Of a DNA stretch of 37,230 bases, positions 7,352-16,473 are shown in pieces. Location: contig CANHUG010000003.1 of assembly GCA_947462995.1 (NCBI GenBank), forward strand, positions 1 to 37,230, in the 5' to 3' direction. A model generated the notes under the pieces. That model made no database searches, was not told where the DNA came from, and saw nothing but the letters and a program-made list of their open reading frames with translations. How positions within the stretch are numbered: position 1 is the first letter of the stretch; every line of letters starts with the position of its first letter. The stretch is from Verrucomicrobiales bacterium. GTDB taxonomy: Bacteria > Verrucomicrobiota > Verrucomicrobiia > Verrucomicrobiales > V1-33. The position numbers and the translations under genes are program-made.

Positions 7352-7561
7352 GGGATTGGCAGGGGAGAACGCGGGAGATTGTGGAGGAGAATGGGTGATG
7401 GGGAGGCGGGATGTAAATATGAACCTGCCGTAGATGATTGCCGGGAACAACGACTGGGGGAGGGGAGGGGATGCTCCGAGAGCGCGGGTGGTGGGTCCGG
7501 GTTTGTGCTGATTGACGGAAAGGGGTGGAGGGATGGTGGGGCGGGGCGATAGAATGGGGGG

Positions 7562-9481
7562 ATGCGGGATTTCATTCTTGGGACGGCTGGGCACATTGAC
7601 CATGGGAAGAGCACCTTGGTGGAGCGGCTGACGGGGACGGATCCGGACCGGTTGCCGGAGGAGAAGGCGCGTGGGATGACGATTGACCTTGGGTTTGCGC
7701 GATTGGTGCTGGCGGATCCGGCTGGGGGGGAGTTTGAGGTTGGGGTGGTGGATGTGCCTGGGCATGCGGATTTTGTGAAGAACATGGTGGCTGGGGTGGG
7801 GCGATTGGATGCGGTGCTGCTGGTGGTGGCGGCGGATGACGGGTGGATGCCGCAGACGGAGGAGCATGTGCAGATTCTGGAGTATCTGGGGGTGAGGCGC
7901 GGGGTGGTGGCGCTGACGAAGGCGGATGTGGTGGAGGATATCGGGCGGGTGGTGGAGGAGGTGCGGGGGAGACTGGAGGGGACGGTGTTTGCGGGGATGC
8001 GGGTGGTGCCGGTGGCGGCGTTGCGCGGGGAGGGGCTGGGGGAATTGCGGGAGGAATTGGCGCGTGTGCTGGCGGGGGTGCCGGAGAGCGGGGAGGCGGG
8101 GAAGCCGCGACTGCCGGTGGACCGGGTGTTTTCGCCGGTGGGGATTGGGACGGTAGTGACGGGGACGCTGGGTGGCGGGGAATTGGGGCGCGGGGATGAG
8201 GTGGTGGTGCAGCCGTCGGGGGAGCGGGTGCATGTGAGGGGATTGCAGCGGCATTACCGGCCGGTGATGCGGGTGGGGTCGGGGAGTCGGGTGGCGGTGC
8301 AGTTGTCGGATGTGGGGGTGGGGGAGCGAGGGGTACGCGGGGTGGTGGGGCGCGGGGACACGGTGGCGCTGTTAGGGATGGGGGAGGCGCATGACACCTT
8401 GGATGCGTTGCTGGTGATGACGGCGCGCGGGGACGGCGGGGAGCGGCGGTTGCGGCACGGGCAGCGGGTGGTGTGGCACCATGGGAGTGCGGAGGTGGAG
8501 GCGCAGGTGCTGCTGCAGGGTGAGCGGGAGTTAGTGGCGGGTGGTCGGGTGGTGGCGCAGTTGAGGTTTGAGGAGAAGGTGTATGCGTTCAGCGGCGATC
8601 GGTTTGTGGTGCGGGATGCGGCGCGGCGGCGGACGCTGGCTGGGGGAGTGGTGCTGGATGCGGAGGCGGAGCGGGCGAGGTTCCGGGATCCGAGGTTTCA
8701 GGTGTGCCGTGCGGCGTGGGGGGAAGCGGCGGACTATGTGGAGCGGGTGGTGGCGGCGCTGCTGGAGCGCGACGGGGCGCTGGAGCGGAGAGGATTGCTA
8801 GTGAAGAGCCGGTGGAGTGCGGAGGAGATTGCGGGAGCGGGGATGGCGCTGGTGGCGAAGGGTGTGGCGGAAGTGGCGGGCGGGTGGCTGGTGGGGTCCG
8901 GGTGGTGGCGGGAGCGGGTGGGAGTGGCTGGGGAGATGGTGCGGGCGTGGCACCGCGGGCATCCTGAGCGCGTGGGGATGGATGCGGCGGAATTTCAGCG
9001 AGGGTTGGTGGCGCTGGTTCCGGACGAGCGGCTGGTTGGGGGATTGGTGGCGGCGCTGGCGGAGGTGGGGTTTATCCGGAGCGGGAGGTATGTGAGGCAT
9101 GTGGCGCATCGGCCGGAGTTGCCGGGGCCGCTGGTGGCGGCGGGGAAGCGATTGCGGTCGCTGCTGGCGCTGAATGCGGTGGAGCCGCCGGGGCCTGGGG
9201 AACTGGTGCGGGATGCGGCGGATCGGCAGGCGCTGCAGTTTCTGGTGGAGACTGGGGAGGCGGTGGTGCTGGATCCGAAGGCGGTGATTTCAGCGGAAGG
9301 GTTGGCGGTGCTGACGCGGCGGATTGAGGGGCAGTTGCGGGAGCGCGGGCGGGCGACGGTCGCGGAATTGCGGGACGGGACAGGGACGACGCGGCGGATT
9401 CTGATTCCGCTGCTGGAGCGGCTGGACCGCGAAGGCGTGACCGTGCGCGACGGTGACTGGCGGCGGCTGAGGGACGGCTGA
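7562..9481 (+). CDS. selB: Selenocysteine-specific translation elongation factor SelB
   Basis: 639 residues, the usual SelB length. The GTPase domain has all the G motifs: GHIDHGKST near residue 10, RGMTIDLGFA, DVPGHADF and TKAD. EF-Tu-like beta barrels follow (DRVFSPVGIGTVVTGT). The C-terminal half contains the winged-helix repeats that read the SECIS RNA hairpin. SelB brings selenocysteinyl-tRNA to in-frame UGA codons, so the genome probably makes selenoproteins. No selA, selD, tRNA-Sec or obvious selenoprotein is in this window. The third codon position is almost always G, an extreme case of the strand bias seen throughout. The neighbour on the left is divergent and the one on the right converges, so it is probably transcribed alone. 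Confidence 0.93.
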   Translation: MRDFILGTAGHIDHGKSTLVERLTGTDPDRLPEEKARGMTIDLGFARLVLADPAGGEFEVGVVDVPGHADFVKNMVAGVGRLDAVLLVVAADDGWMPQTEEHVQILEYLGVRRGVVALTKADVVEDIGRVVEEVRGRLEGTVFAGMRVVPVAALRGEGLGELREELARVLAGVPESGEAGKPRLPVDRVFSPVGIGTVVTGTLGGGELGRGDEVVVQPSGERVHVRGLQRHYRPVMRVGSGSRVAVQLSDVGVGERGVRGVVGRGDTVALLGMGEAHDTLDALLVMTARGDGGERRLRHGQRVVWHHGSAEVEAQVLLQGERELVAGGRVVAQLRFEEKVYAFSGDRFVVRDAARRRTLAGGVVLDAEAERARFRDPRFQVCRAAWGEAADYVERVVAALLERDGALERRGLLVKSRWSAEEIAGAGMALVAKGVAEVAGGWLVGSGWWRERVGVAGEMVRAWHRGHPERVGMDAAEFQRGLVALVPDERLVGGLVAALAEVGFIRSGRYVRHVAHRPELPGPLVAAGKRLRSLLALNAVEPPGPGELVRDAADRQALQFLVETGEAVVLDPKAVISAEGLAVLTRRIEGQLRERGRATVAELRDGTGTTRRILIPLLERLDREGVTVRDGDWRRLRDG

Positions 9482-9501
9482 GGGCGGTTGAGCCGCGGGG
9501 A

Positions 9502-11349
9502 TTACTTGGAGGCGCGGGGGCCGCCGAGGATTTTCTCGATGCGGACGCCGACGGCGTCTTCGAGGGCCATGAGGGCCTTATTGTAGTCGGCGTGGGCGTC
9601 GGAGCGGCCGATTTCCATTTGCTGGGCGAGGTCGGCGAACTCGTATTTCATGCGTTTCGGGCGCGTGTAGTCGTTGATGTCGACGGTACTGGCTTCGAGT
9701 TCGGCGATGGATTTGGAGGCGTCGGAGGCCTGGTCGCGGAGGGCTTTTTCGTAGCCGTCGAGTTGGGCGGAGGATTCCTTGAGGCGACGGATGGCGAGGG
9801 AGATTTCGGATTCGATGCGCTGGCGGTGGCGGCTGATCTGCTGGGCCCACGATTTGGCTTCTTCGGCGAAGGCTTTGTCGCGTTTGTTGATGCCGAGCCA
9901 GTTGAAGATGGGGAGTTCGACGGCGACGCGGACGAGGAACTGGTCCTGCTGGCCGGTGCGGCCGTCCTGCCACTGACGTTGCCAGCCGCCGTCGACGAAG
10001 GAGGCGAAGGGGACGCGGGCGGCGCGTTCGACTTTCATGCGGGCGGTGGCGATGGCCTGGCGGGCGCGGCTTTCGAGGACATCGGAGCGGTAGATCATGG
10101 CCATGTCGGTGAGCCATGCGGGGTCGAGGGCGGTGGGGTCGACGACGCGGCGCGGGGAGCCTGGGCCTGCGAGGATGCGGTCTGGTGAGGAGAGACCGCA
10201 GAGAGCGCCGAGCCAGTCGCGGGTGCGGGAGACGTCGTTCTGGAGTTCGCGGATGTCGATGAGCGCCTTGTGGATTTCGATCCGGGCGCGGGCCTTATCC
10301 ATGGCGAAGGCCGGCTGGTTGAGTTTTTCGAGTTCCGCGTGGAAGTCGCGATAGCCTTCGCGGCGTTTCTGCTGGGTGGCGAGCTGGTTTTCGAGGGCGG
10401 CGAGGTCCTGGATGAGGCCACGGACTTCGCGGACGAGCTTGTCTTCGTCGGCGAGGTACTCGGCTTCGGCGAGGGAGATTTCTGCGGCGGCGCGTTCGAA
10501 GAGGGCCTTGCGTTCGACTGGGTTGGGGAGGTTGAAGCGGAGGAGCATGCCGAACTGGTCCTGATCGGTCCAGTTTGGGGAGGCGACGGATTCGTTGGAG
10601 CGGCTGACGAGGCGGCGCTGGACGGATTCGTTCTGGCCGTCGCGGCGGGTGGCGGAGCCGAAGGTATCGGATTCGGTGCGGGTGCGGGTGCCGTTGGCGC
10701 GGTCTTCGCGGACCTCGTACGTGTTGGTGGTGATTTTGTCGATGCCTGCGCCGGGGGTGACGCGGCGTTCGATTTCGCGGTAGCGGCGGACGGAGGAAGT
10801 GCCTGAGGAGAGGTCGCTGGTGGATTCGCCGTAGCCGAGTTCGCCGAAGGAGGCGAGGGAGGAAGTGGAGTCCGAGCCGTTGAATTGCTCGGTGGTGCTG
10901 ATTTGTTCCCGGGAGGTTTCTGTGAACGGGATGCGGACCATGTCATCATCCTGCCATGCGTAGCTGAAGCGGAGTTCCGGGTTTTTCCAGACGACGGCGG
11001 CGCGGCGCTGGGCGTGGGCGGCGATGATGGAGACGCGGCGGCGTTCGAGTTCCGGGCTATTGGCGATGGCGAGGAGGATGAGGTCGTGTTCAGCGAGGGG
11101 CCCTGCGGAGGGGACCATGGCGATGAGGGCGTCTGCGGAGGGGACCTCGGTGGCGGCGGGCGCGGGAGGGGTGGGGGCGGGGGCCTTGGGTTTGGCGGCG
11201 GCTGGTTTTGGGGTGGGGGCAGCTGGCTGTGGGGCTGGCTGGGCGGGCGCCGGCTTTTTGGGATGGCGTTTGAAGATTCCGGCGGTGGAGACGGCGGTGG
11301 AGGCGAGCAGCAGCGCGGCGGCACTCGCGGTCAGAGGGAATCGGGTCAT
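9502..11349 (-). CDS. TolC-like outer-membrane efflux protein
   Basis: 615 residues from MTRFPLTASAAALLLAST, which is a good signal peptide; the longer frame upstream lacks one. A Pro/Ala/Lys-rich linker (about 30-75) leads into the outer-membrane factor domain, with its long coiled-coil helices (EISLAEAEYLADEDKLV, RIESEISLAIRRLKESS). An unusual Ser/Thr/Arg-rich insertion of roughly 120 residues sits between NPELRFSYAW and QFGMLLRFNLPNP, where most relatives have a short turn; it is likely exposed or part of the barrel mouth. Family members form the outer-membrane channel of type I or RND export systems. No inner-membrane pump or adaptor gene is nearby, so the transported substrate cannot be guessed. 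Confidence 0.85.
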   Translation of the reverse strand: MTRFPLTASAAALLLASTAVSTAGIFKRHPKKPAPAQPAPQPAAPTPKPAAAKPKAPAPTPPAPAATEVPSADALIAMVPSAGPLAEHDLILLAIANSPELERRRVSIIAAHAQRRAAVVWKNPELRFSYAWQDDDMVRIPFTETSREQISTTEQFNGSDSTSSLASFGELGYGESTSDLSSGTSSVRRYREIERRVTPGAGIDKITTNTYEVREDRANGTRTRTESDTFGSATRRDGQNESVQRRLVSRSNESVASPNWTDQDQFGMLLRFNLPNPVERKALFERAAAEISLAEAEYLADEDKLVREVRGLIQDLAALENQLATQQKRREGYRDFHAELEKLNQPAFAMDKARARIEIHKALIDIRELQNDVSRTRDWLGALCGLSSPDRILAGPGSPRRVVDPTALDPAWLTDMAMIYRSDVLESRARQAIATARMKVERAARVPFASFVDGGWQRQWQDGRTGQQDQFLVRVAVELPIFNWLGINKRDKAFAEEAKSWAQQISRHRQRIESEISLAIRRLKESSAQLDGYEKALRDQASDASKSIAELEASTVDINDYTRPKRMKYEFADLAQQMEIGRSDAHADYNKALMALEDAVGVRIEKILGGPRASK

Positions 11350-11543
11350 CGGAGAAACGGAGATGGTGAGCGCTGGGGAGACAGGAAAAGGGATGAGGAG
11401 GCTTGCGCGGAGGACGCGAAGCCGGGCGATGCAAGCAGGAAACCGGAGACGGTGCAAGCTTCACTTCCACGCGCCCGCAAACCGGATGATCCGGGTGGAG
11501 GATGATGTAGTGGGATGAAGCGAGTCTGAAAATGGGGAAAATT

Positions 11544-12029
11544 TCAGGAGGGGAGGGGCTGGAGTGAGGCGATGAAGCGGGTGGGGTCGTCCGGGGAGAG
11601 GACGGCGGTGCGTTTATTCCAGCGGAGGATGACGGCGCAATGGGGGTCGGTGACGAAGGCGCGGTAGGAGCGGAGGGAGCGGTTCCAGTACCAACCGGAC
11701 CATGAGAAGCAGCCGCCGATGCCGAAGGTACGGAGACTGCCGCGCATGGCGCGGGGGTCAGCGGTGGCGGCGGTGAGGCCGGTGGTGGGGAGCCGGACGT
11801 TCCAGAGGAGGCGATGGATGATGATGGCGTCCTTGGTGATGGAGTAGCGGCGGATGGTGGAGAGACTGCAGGCGAGGATGAGGGCGGAGAGGAGTGGGGC
11901 GGCCCATGGGAGGGCGGGGCGGCCGACGAAGGCTGCGATGGTGAGCGCGAGGGCGATGGCGATGCCTGTGAAGGTGACGGCCTTGAGGGTGGTGCACCAT
12001 GGAGCGCGGAATTCGGAGGGGAGCGGCAT
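11544..12029 (-). CDS. Small membrane protein with a bacterial PH-like domain
   Basis: 161 residues. Two membrane helices (about 18-36 and 40-57, TGIAIALALTIAAFVG and PWAAPLLSALILACSLS) are followed by a beta-rich domain. That domain contains SITKDAIIIHRLLW, FGIGGCFSWSGWYWN and a C-terminal ILRWNKRTAVLSPDDPTRF, a pattern seen in bacterial pleckstrin-homology-like proteins. Function is unknown. It lies between the tolC-like gene and a small unknown gene on the same strand. A strong terminator just upstream (12051-12087) means it is probably transcribed separately. Confidence 0.6.
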   Translation of the reverse strand: MPLPSEFRAPWCTTLKAVTFTGIAIALALTIAAFVGRPALPWAAPLLSALILACSLSTIRRYSITKDAIIIHRLLWNVRLPTTGLTAATADPRAMRGSLRTFGIGGCFSWSGWYWNRSLRSYRAFVTDPHCAVILRWNKRTAVLSPDDPTRFIASLQPLPS

Positions 12030-12050
12030 GGATTGGGTGGGTGGGTGGAA

Positions 12051-12087
12051 AGAGAAGCGCCCCGGACGGGGAGACCGGCCGGGGCGC
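12051..12087 (-). terminator. Intrinsic terminator after the small minus-strand gene at 12115
   Basis: The arms GCGCCCCGG (12057-12065) and CCGGGGCGC (12079-12087) are perfectly complementary. On the minus strand the stem is followed by TTCTCTTTCC. It lies 27 bases past the stop at 12115. Confidence 0.7.
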
Positions 12088-12114
12088 GAGAGAGGAGAGC
12101 GAGGGTGCCCTTGA

Positions 12115-12456
12115 TTATTTGGTCGCTGCAGGAGCTGCGGCTACGGCTGCGGCTGGAGCGGTGACGACAGGGAGGGGCGGGGCGATGGCGTCTTTGATTT
12201 TTTCGAGGCCGCGGTATTGTTTACCGTTTTTCTCGACCATGCCGCGGGAGACGAGGTTCTGGAGTTTTTCGTAAGCGCGGAGTCGGAGCATTTCTTCGCC
12301 GCCGCTGACGGCGTTGCGGAGTTTGAGATTTTCGTAAACGGCTTCAAAAAGGTCATTGAACTCGTAGATTTTCTTCTTCATCAGTGCTGCGACCAGTTCG
12401 TCGGTAACGTGATCGGGCAAGCGGCGGGAAAACCTTGTTCGTTTTGTGGTAGCCAT
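12115..12456 (-). CDS. Small helical protein of unknown function
   Basis: 113 residues from MATTKRTRFSRRLPDHV; an upstream ATG at 12474 would add six. The basic N-terminus and helical middle (DELVAALMKKKIYEFNDLF, LRLRAYEKLQNLVSRGMV, then EKNGKQYRGLEKI) could be a small winged-helix DNA-binding fold, but no family is recognised. The tail is Ala/Pro/Val-rich, like a flexible linker. A clear terminator follows it, so it is very probably a real gene. Confidence 0.6.
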   Translation of the reverse strand: MATTKRTRFSRRLPDHVTDELVAALMKKKIYEFNDLFEAVYENLKLRNAVSGGEEMLRLRAYEKLQNLVSRGMVEKNGKQYRGLEKIKDAIAPPLPVVTAPAAAVAAAPAATK

Positions 12457-12585
12457 AGGGAAGGAGGGTAGCACAAGGTGACGATTTTGCGACTGTTTTC
12501 GTTAAAGCAGAGCAAGTATTCTCAGAACTGAAAAGGCTGAGTGGAAGCGGGAGATGGGGGCGACGAAGGGGAGACGGGTGATTTC

Positions 12586-13338
12586 TTACTTTTGGGAATG
12601 ATCAGGAGGAGTTGATGGTTTCGGGGTGCGTTTGGGGACTCGTTGGGGTGTAGAGGGTTTGGGGGATGGAGATGAGGATGGATTGGGGGGTGGATTGGAG
12701 GAGCTTGCTGGCGGGAGGTTTTCGAAGAAGGGGGAGGCATCTGAGCCGTCGTCGAAGGAGCCGATGCCGCGGACGCCTTCTGAGGAGACTTCGAAGGCTT
12801 CGAGGCTGCAGGGCCATGTGGATTTCTGGTATTCGTCGATGACGCGTTTCCCGAATTCCTGGAAGCCGCTGAAGTTGCGGGGGAAGACGTAGAGGGTGAA
12901 GCGGTCTGGTGCGAGGACGACGAGTTGATCGCCGAAGGGTTTACGGAACTGGGCGTGGAATTCCTTGCAGAAGAAGACGGAGGCGGTGAGGTGGCTTCTG
13001 GAGCGGAGGGTGGCGTAGAGAGGTTCGCCGGCTTCGTTTTTCTCGATGCTGGGGGTGAGGGAGCGGAGGTGGCGAGCGGCGGCGGCTTCGGCGTCGCGGC
13101 GGAATTTGTCCCATGAGAGGCCGGTGGCGGCGAATTCTTCTTTGGAGAGGTGGACGATGCCGAGGTCGTCTTCGCGGGCTGGGATGAGGACGGTGAGGCG
13201 GGCGCCGGGGATGGGTTTGGCTAGGGAGGTGCGGAGGGAGGCTGGTTCGACGGCGAGGCAGCGTGGTTCCCGGGGAGGTTTGTCGGGTGCGGCGGCGGCG
13301 AGAGAGGGGATGAGGAGGGAGAGGAGCAGGGCACGCAT
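12586..13338 (-). CDS. Secreted protein of unknown function
   Basis: 250 residues. A signal peptide (MRALLLSLLIPSLAAAAP) precedes a mixed alpha/beta domain with RLTVLIPAREDDLGIVHLS, LTASVFFCKEFHAQF and DRFTLYVFPRNFSGFQEFG. The C-terminal 50 residues are Ser/Pro/Lys-rich and disordered. No known domain is recognised. It lies downstream of the large DUF6600 lipoprotein on the opposite side of a REP-like hairpin. A cell-envelope location is likely from the signal peptide. Confidence 0.6.
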   Translation of the reverse strand: MRALLLSLLIPSLAAAAPDKPPREPRCLAVEPASLRTSLAKPIPGARLTVLIPAREDDLGIVHLSKEEFAATGLSWDKFRRDAEAAAARHLRSLTPSIEKNEAGEPLYATLRSRSHLTASVFFCKEFHAQFRKPFGDQLVVLAPDRFTLYVFPRNFSGFQEFGKRVIDEYQKSTWPCSLEAFEVSSEGVRGIGSFDDGSDASPFFENLPPASSSNPPPNPSSSPSPKPSTPQRVPKRTPKPSTPPDHSQK

Positions 13339-13456
13339 GGTAGCGGGAGCGGGAGTGTGGGAGAGGCCCGGCTTACGGATGGCAGCTTCTGGTTTTTGGG
13401 AAAGTGTGAAGAGACGGCGGTTTATGGGGGTGAGTATGGGACGGGCTTGGTGTGGA

Positions 13457-13480
13457 GGACGTGCGGGAGCACGTCCCTAC
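13457..13480. repeat. REP-like hairpin, second copy
   Basis: GGACGTGC and GCACGTCC flank GGGA, followed by CTACCTTGGCG. The same hairpin and flank occur at 6166-6190. It lies in the 150-base gap between two minus-strand genes. Confidence 0.6.
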
Positions 13481-13488
13481 CTTGGCGT

Positions 13489-16407
13489 TCAGCGGCGGCG
13501 GCTGGGGCGGTCGTCGGAGTTAGGGCGGCTGGGGCGATTCCGTGGGGAGACGTCCTGGCGGGCGATGGTGACTTGGCGTTCCGGGGCGAAGCGCCGGGAG
13601 TTGGAGGATTGTTCTTTGGAGCGCTGGCGTTCTGCGGCTTCGCGTTGTTGTTCAGCGGCGCGTTGACGTTGCTCGGCTTCGCGTTGTTGTTCAGCGGCGC
13701 GTTGACGTTGCTCGGCTTCGCGTTGTTGTTCCATGGCGCGCTGACGTTGCTCGGCCTCGCGTTGTTGTTCCATGGCGCGTTGGCGTTGTTCGGCTTCGCG
13801 TTGCTGTTCAGCGGCGCGCTGACGTTGCTCGGCCTCGCGTTGTTGTTCTGCGGCGCGCTGACGTTCTGCGGCTTCGCGCTGTTGTTCCATGGCGCGCTGG
13901 CGTTCTGCGGCTTCGCGTTGTTGTTCGAGGGCTTCGCGGCGAGCGGCGGCGGCTTGCTGCTGGCGTTGGTTGTCTTCGGCTTCGCGGGCGGCTTGTTCTT
14001 TGAGGGCCTGTTGGCGTGCGAGGGATTCGCGGCGTGAGTTTTCGAGTTGGGCCTGACGTTCGTTGGCGGCGGCGGCGGCGGCTTGTTCGTCGCGGGCGCG
14101 GGCGGCGAGTTCGGCGCGTTGGCGATCGACGGCCTCGCGTTGTTGTTCAGCGGCGCGCTGGCGTTCGGTGGCTTCGCGTTGTTGTTCGAGGGCTTCGCGG
14201 CGGGCGGCGGCCTGCTGCTGGCGCTGGGTGTCGTCGTTGGCGTTAGCGGCTTGTTCGTCGCGGGTGCGGGCGGCGAGTTCGGCGCGTTGGCGATCGACGG
14301 CTTCGCGTTGTTGTTCTGCGGCGCGCAGACGTTCGGTGGCTTCGCGTTGTTGTTCGAGGGCTTCGCGGCGAGCGGCGGCGGCCTGCTGCTGGCGATTGGT
14401 GTCGTCGGCGGTGGTGTCGGCTTGTTCTTTGGAGGCTTGCTGGCGGGCGAGGGATTCGCGGCGGGAGTTTTCGAGCTGGGCCTGACGTTCGTTGGCGGCG
14501 GCGGTGGCGGCTTGTTCCTCGCGGGTGCGGGCGGCGAGATCGGCGCGCTGGCGTTCGGCGGATTCGCGTTGTTGCGTTAGGGCCTCGCGGCGAGCGGCGG
14601 CGGTTTGCTGCTGGCGATTGGTGTCTTCGGTGTCGCGGGCGGCTTGTTCCTTGGAGGCTTGCTGGCGGGCTGAGGATTCGCGGCGTGAGCTTTCGAGCTG
14701 GGCCTGACGTTCGTTGGCGGCGGCAGCGGCGGCTTGTTCCTCGCGGGTGCGAGCGGCGAGCTCGGCGCGCTGACGTTCGGTGGCTTCGCGTTGTTGTTCC
14801 GCGGCGCGCTGGCGTTCGGTGGCTAGCTGCTGGCGCTGGGTGTCGTCGGTGGCGGTGGCGGTTTGATCCTCGCGGGGTTGCTGGTCGGTGGGGGTGTTAG
14901 GAGCGGGCTGCGGAGCTGGCGCGGATGGGGCGACGGCGTCTGGTTTGGCTGGGGAGCGGTCGGCGACGAGCGGGCGGGTGGCGGGGCGCTGAGGTTTGGT
15001 GACGGGGGCCGGGGTGGAGTCGGGGGAATCGGACTCGGGTTCGGCGACGGGGATGGCGCGAGGGATGCGTTGAGGGGGTGCGCTGGCGGTGGTTGGGGCG
15101 TCTGGTTTCGGGAGTTGGGCGAGGGATTCGCGGAGTGTGGCGATGCGTGTCTGGCGATCGGCGACGCGGCGGCCGGATTCGGATTCGGTGGCGAGGCGAG
15201 CGGAGTTGAGCTGGGCTTCGCGGTGGGAGCGGAACTGGGAGGCGAGTTTAGGGGAGAGACCGGACGGGCCGCGGACGATGTCACGCGAAGGGAGTGGACC
15301 GGCGGAATGGGCGGGGCGTTGTGAGGCGTTCCATGGTGTGTGGACGGCGGGTGCGAAGCAGGTGAGTTTTTTGCCTTCGCGTTGCCAGCGGTGCGGGCTG
15401 CCGTCGTGGTTAGGGCGGAAAGGATCACGGACGAGCGAGCAGACCTCGATGTCGCGTTTGAGGCGGGAGCGGAGCCATGAGCGTTCCGGGCCGCCGCAAT
15501 GGACGCTGCCGCGGTTGATGACGAGGCGGGTGATGTCGCGGGAGTTGGAGCAGCGAAGCCGGTTGTGGATGGGTGCTTCGCACCACTGAAGGATGGGTTG
15601 GTCGAAGCAGCGGGTGGGGACGAAGCACCATGATTCGGTGGCGAGGCCCCATGATGAGGAGCTGCTCCATGTGCCGTTGTTGAGGCAGAGCGTTTCGGGA
15701 GGGAGCGGGCACCAACCGACGTGGGAATCGCTGCTGCGCCATGCGACCCATGCGGGTGCCCAGACGTCGCCGGGGATCCAGACCCAGCCGCAGCCGCGGA
15801 CGATGGCCCAGCGGCCGTAGTGATAGGTGGCCCAGCCGAAGGGTTCATCGGAGCACCATGTCCAGCCGGCGTCGGTGGAGGTCCATGAGCCGACGGAATA
15901 GGGACGCCATGAGGAAGCGGAGGCGGCCTGAGGTTGCCAGACGAAGCCGTAGTCGGCGCTTTCGAACCAGCGGCCGTGGGGTTCGAGTTCGTTGTAGAAG
16001 AGATTGTAGTCGGCGCGTGGCGTGGTGGGGACGTCGGCGGTGTCTTTGGAAGATTGCGAAGATTCAGAGGATTTCGGGAGCGTGCGGGAGTTGGCGGCTT
16101 CGGATTCGCGGAGCCAGAGGGCGCGTTCGCGTTCGAGGAGTTTTTCTTCGGCGGCGAGTTCGGCTTCGGTGGCGGCGAGTTTGGCTTCGGCGGCTTCGCG
16201 CTGGAGACGTGCTTCGGTGAGGGCGAGTTCTGCTTCGCGCTGGGCGAGGGCTTCGCTTTGGGCGGCGAGTTCTTCCGGGGAGGGGCCTTGGGGTGCGGCT
16301 GGGGGGGGAGCCGGTGGGGGTGGCTGGGAGGCGGAGGGCGTTGGGGATTTTCCGCAGCTGGCGAGGGCGAGGGAGAGTGCGGCGAGGGCGGGCAGAGGGG
16401 ATTTCAT
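13489..16407 (-). CDS. Large lipoprotein: DUF6600-like domain plus long Gln/Arg/Glu helical repeats
   Basis: 972 residues. A lipoprotein signal (MKSPLPALAALSLALASC, Cys 18) precedes a coiled coil (about 45-110). A domain of about 130 residues rich in Trp, Tyr and Gly follows (YNELEPHGRWFESADYG, EPFGWATYHYGRW, GWVWIPGDVWAPAWVAW), matching the pattern of DUF6600. After a low-complexity region, the last 430 residues are built from repeats: five longer units around AAARREALEQQREA, then eight 13-residue units EQQREAxxRQRAx at the end. They should form a very long charged helix. The end is basic (RPSRPNSDDRPSRRR). It probably bridges envelope layers, but the role is unknown. Repeats of this kind change copy number easily. 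Confidence 0.8.
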   Translation of the reverse strand: MKSPLPALAALSLALASCGKSPTPSASQPPPPAPPPAAPQGPSPEELAAQSEALAQREAELALTEARLQREAAEAKLAATEAELAAEEKLLERERALWLRESEAANSRTLPKSSESSQSSKDTADVPTTPRADYNLFYNELEPHGRWFESADYGFVWQPQAASASSWRPYSVGSWTSTDAGWTWCSDEPFGWATYHYGRWAIVRGCGWVWIPGDVWAPAWVAWRSSDSHVGWCPLPPETLCLNNGTWSSSSSWGLATESWCFVPTRCFDQPILQWCEAPIHNRLRCSNSRDITRLVINRGSVHCGGPERSWLRSRLKRDIEVCSLVRDPFRPNHDGSPHRWQREGKKLTCFAPAVHTPWNASQRPAHSAGPLPSRDIVRGPSGLSPKLASQFRSHREAQLNSARLATESESGRRVADRQTRIATLRESLAQLPKPDAPTTASAPPQRIPRAIPVAEPESDSPDSTPAPVTKPQRPATRPLVADRSPAKPDAVAPSAPAPQPAPNTPTDQQPREDQTATATDDTQRQQLATERQRAAEQQREATERQRAELAARTREEQAAAAAANERQAQLESSRRESSARQQASKEQAARDTEDTNRQQQTAAARREALTQQRESAERQRADLAARTREEQAATAAANERQAQLENSRRESLARQQASKEQADTTADDTNRQQQAAAARREALEQQREATERLRAAEQQREAVDRQRAELAARTRDEQAANANDDTQRQQQAAARREALEQQREATERQRAAEQQREAVDRQRAELAARARDEQAAAAAANERQAQLENSRRESLARQQALKEQAAREAEDNQRQQQAAAARREALEQQREAAERQRAMEQQREAAERQRAAEQQREAEQRQRAAEQQREAEQRQRAMEQQREAEQRQRAMEQQREAEQRQRAAEQQREAEQRQRAAEQQREAAERQRSKEQSSNSRRFAPERQVTIARQDVSPRNRPSRPNSDDRPSRRR
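13615..13926 (-). repeat. Eight tandem 39-bp units in the lipoprotein gene
   Basis: Each unit encodes EQQREA[AE][EQ]RQRA[AM], with the last ending RSK. Eight units follow one another without a gap. A more irregular set of longer repeats (about 13927-14870) lies next to them in the same gene. Thirteen residues are close to 3.6 helical turns, so this is not a heptad coiled-coil period. Confidence 0.8.
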
Positions 16408-16473
16408 GGAAAGCGGCAGGGAGGTGCGTGCGATGAGACGCAGGGCGCCTGCCGGATATTCAATCCGATGGGA

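Noticed and set aside
7352..8254. N-terminal extension of the CarH-like frame
   Set aside because: The extension is His/Pro/Arg-rich and overlaps selB; MerR proteins start at the helix-turn-helix.
7562..9481. Selenoprotein gene with in-frame UGA near selB
   Set aside because: No frame in the neighbourhood continues through TGA with recognisable sequence on both sides.
13600..14870. CRISPR array
   Set aside because: The regular repeats have no unique spacers and form one continuous reading frame of a coiled-coil-like protein.
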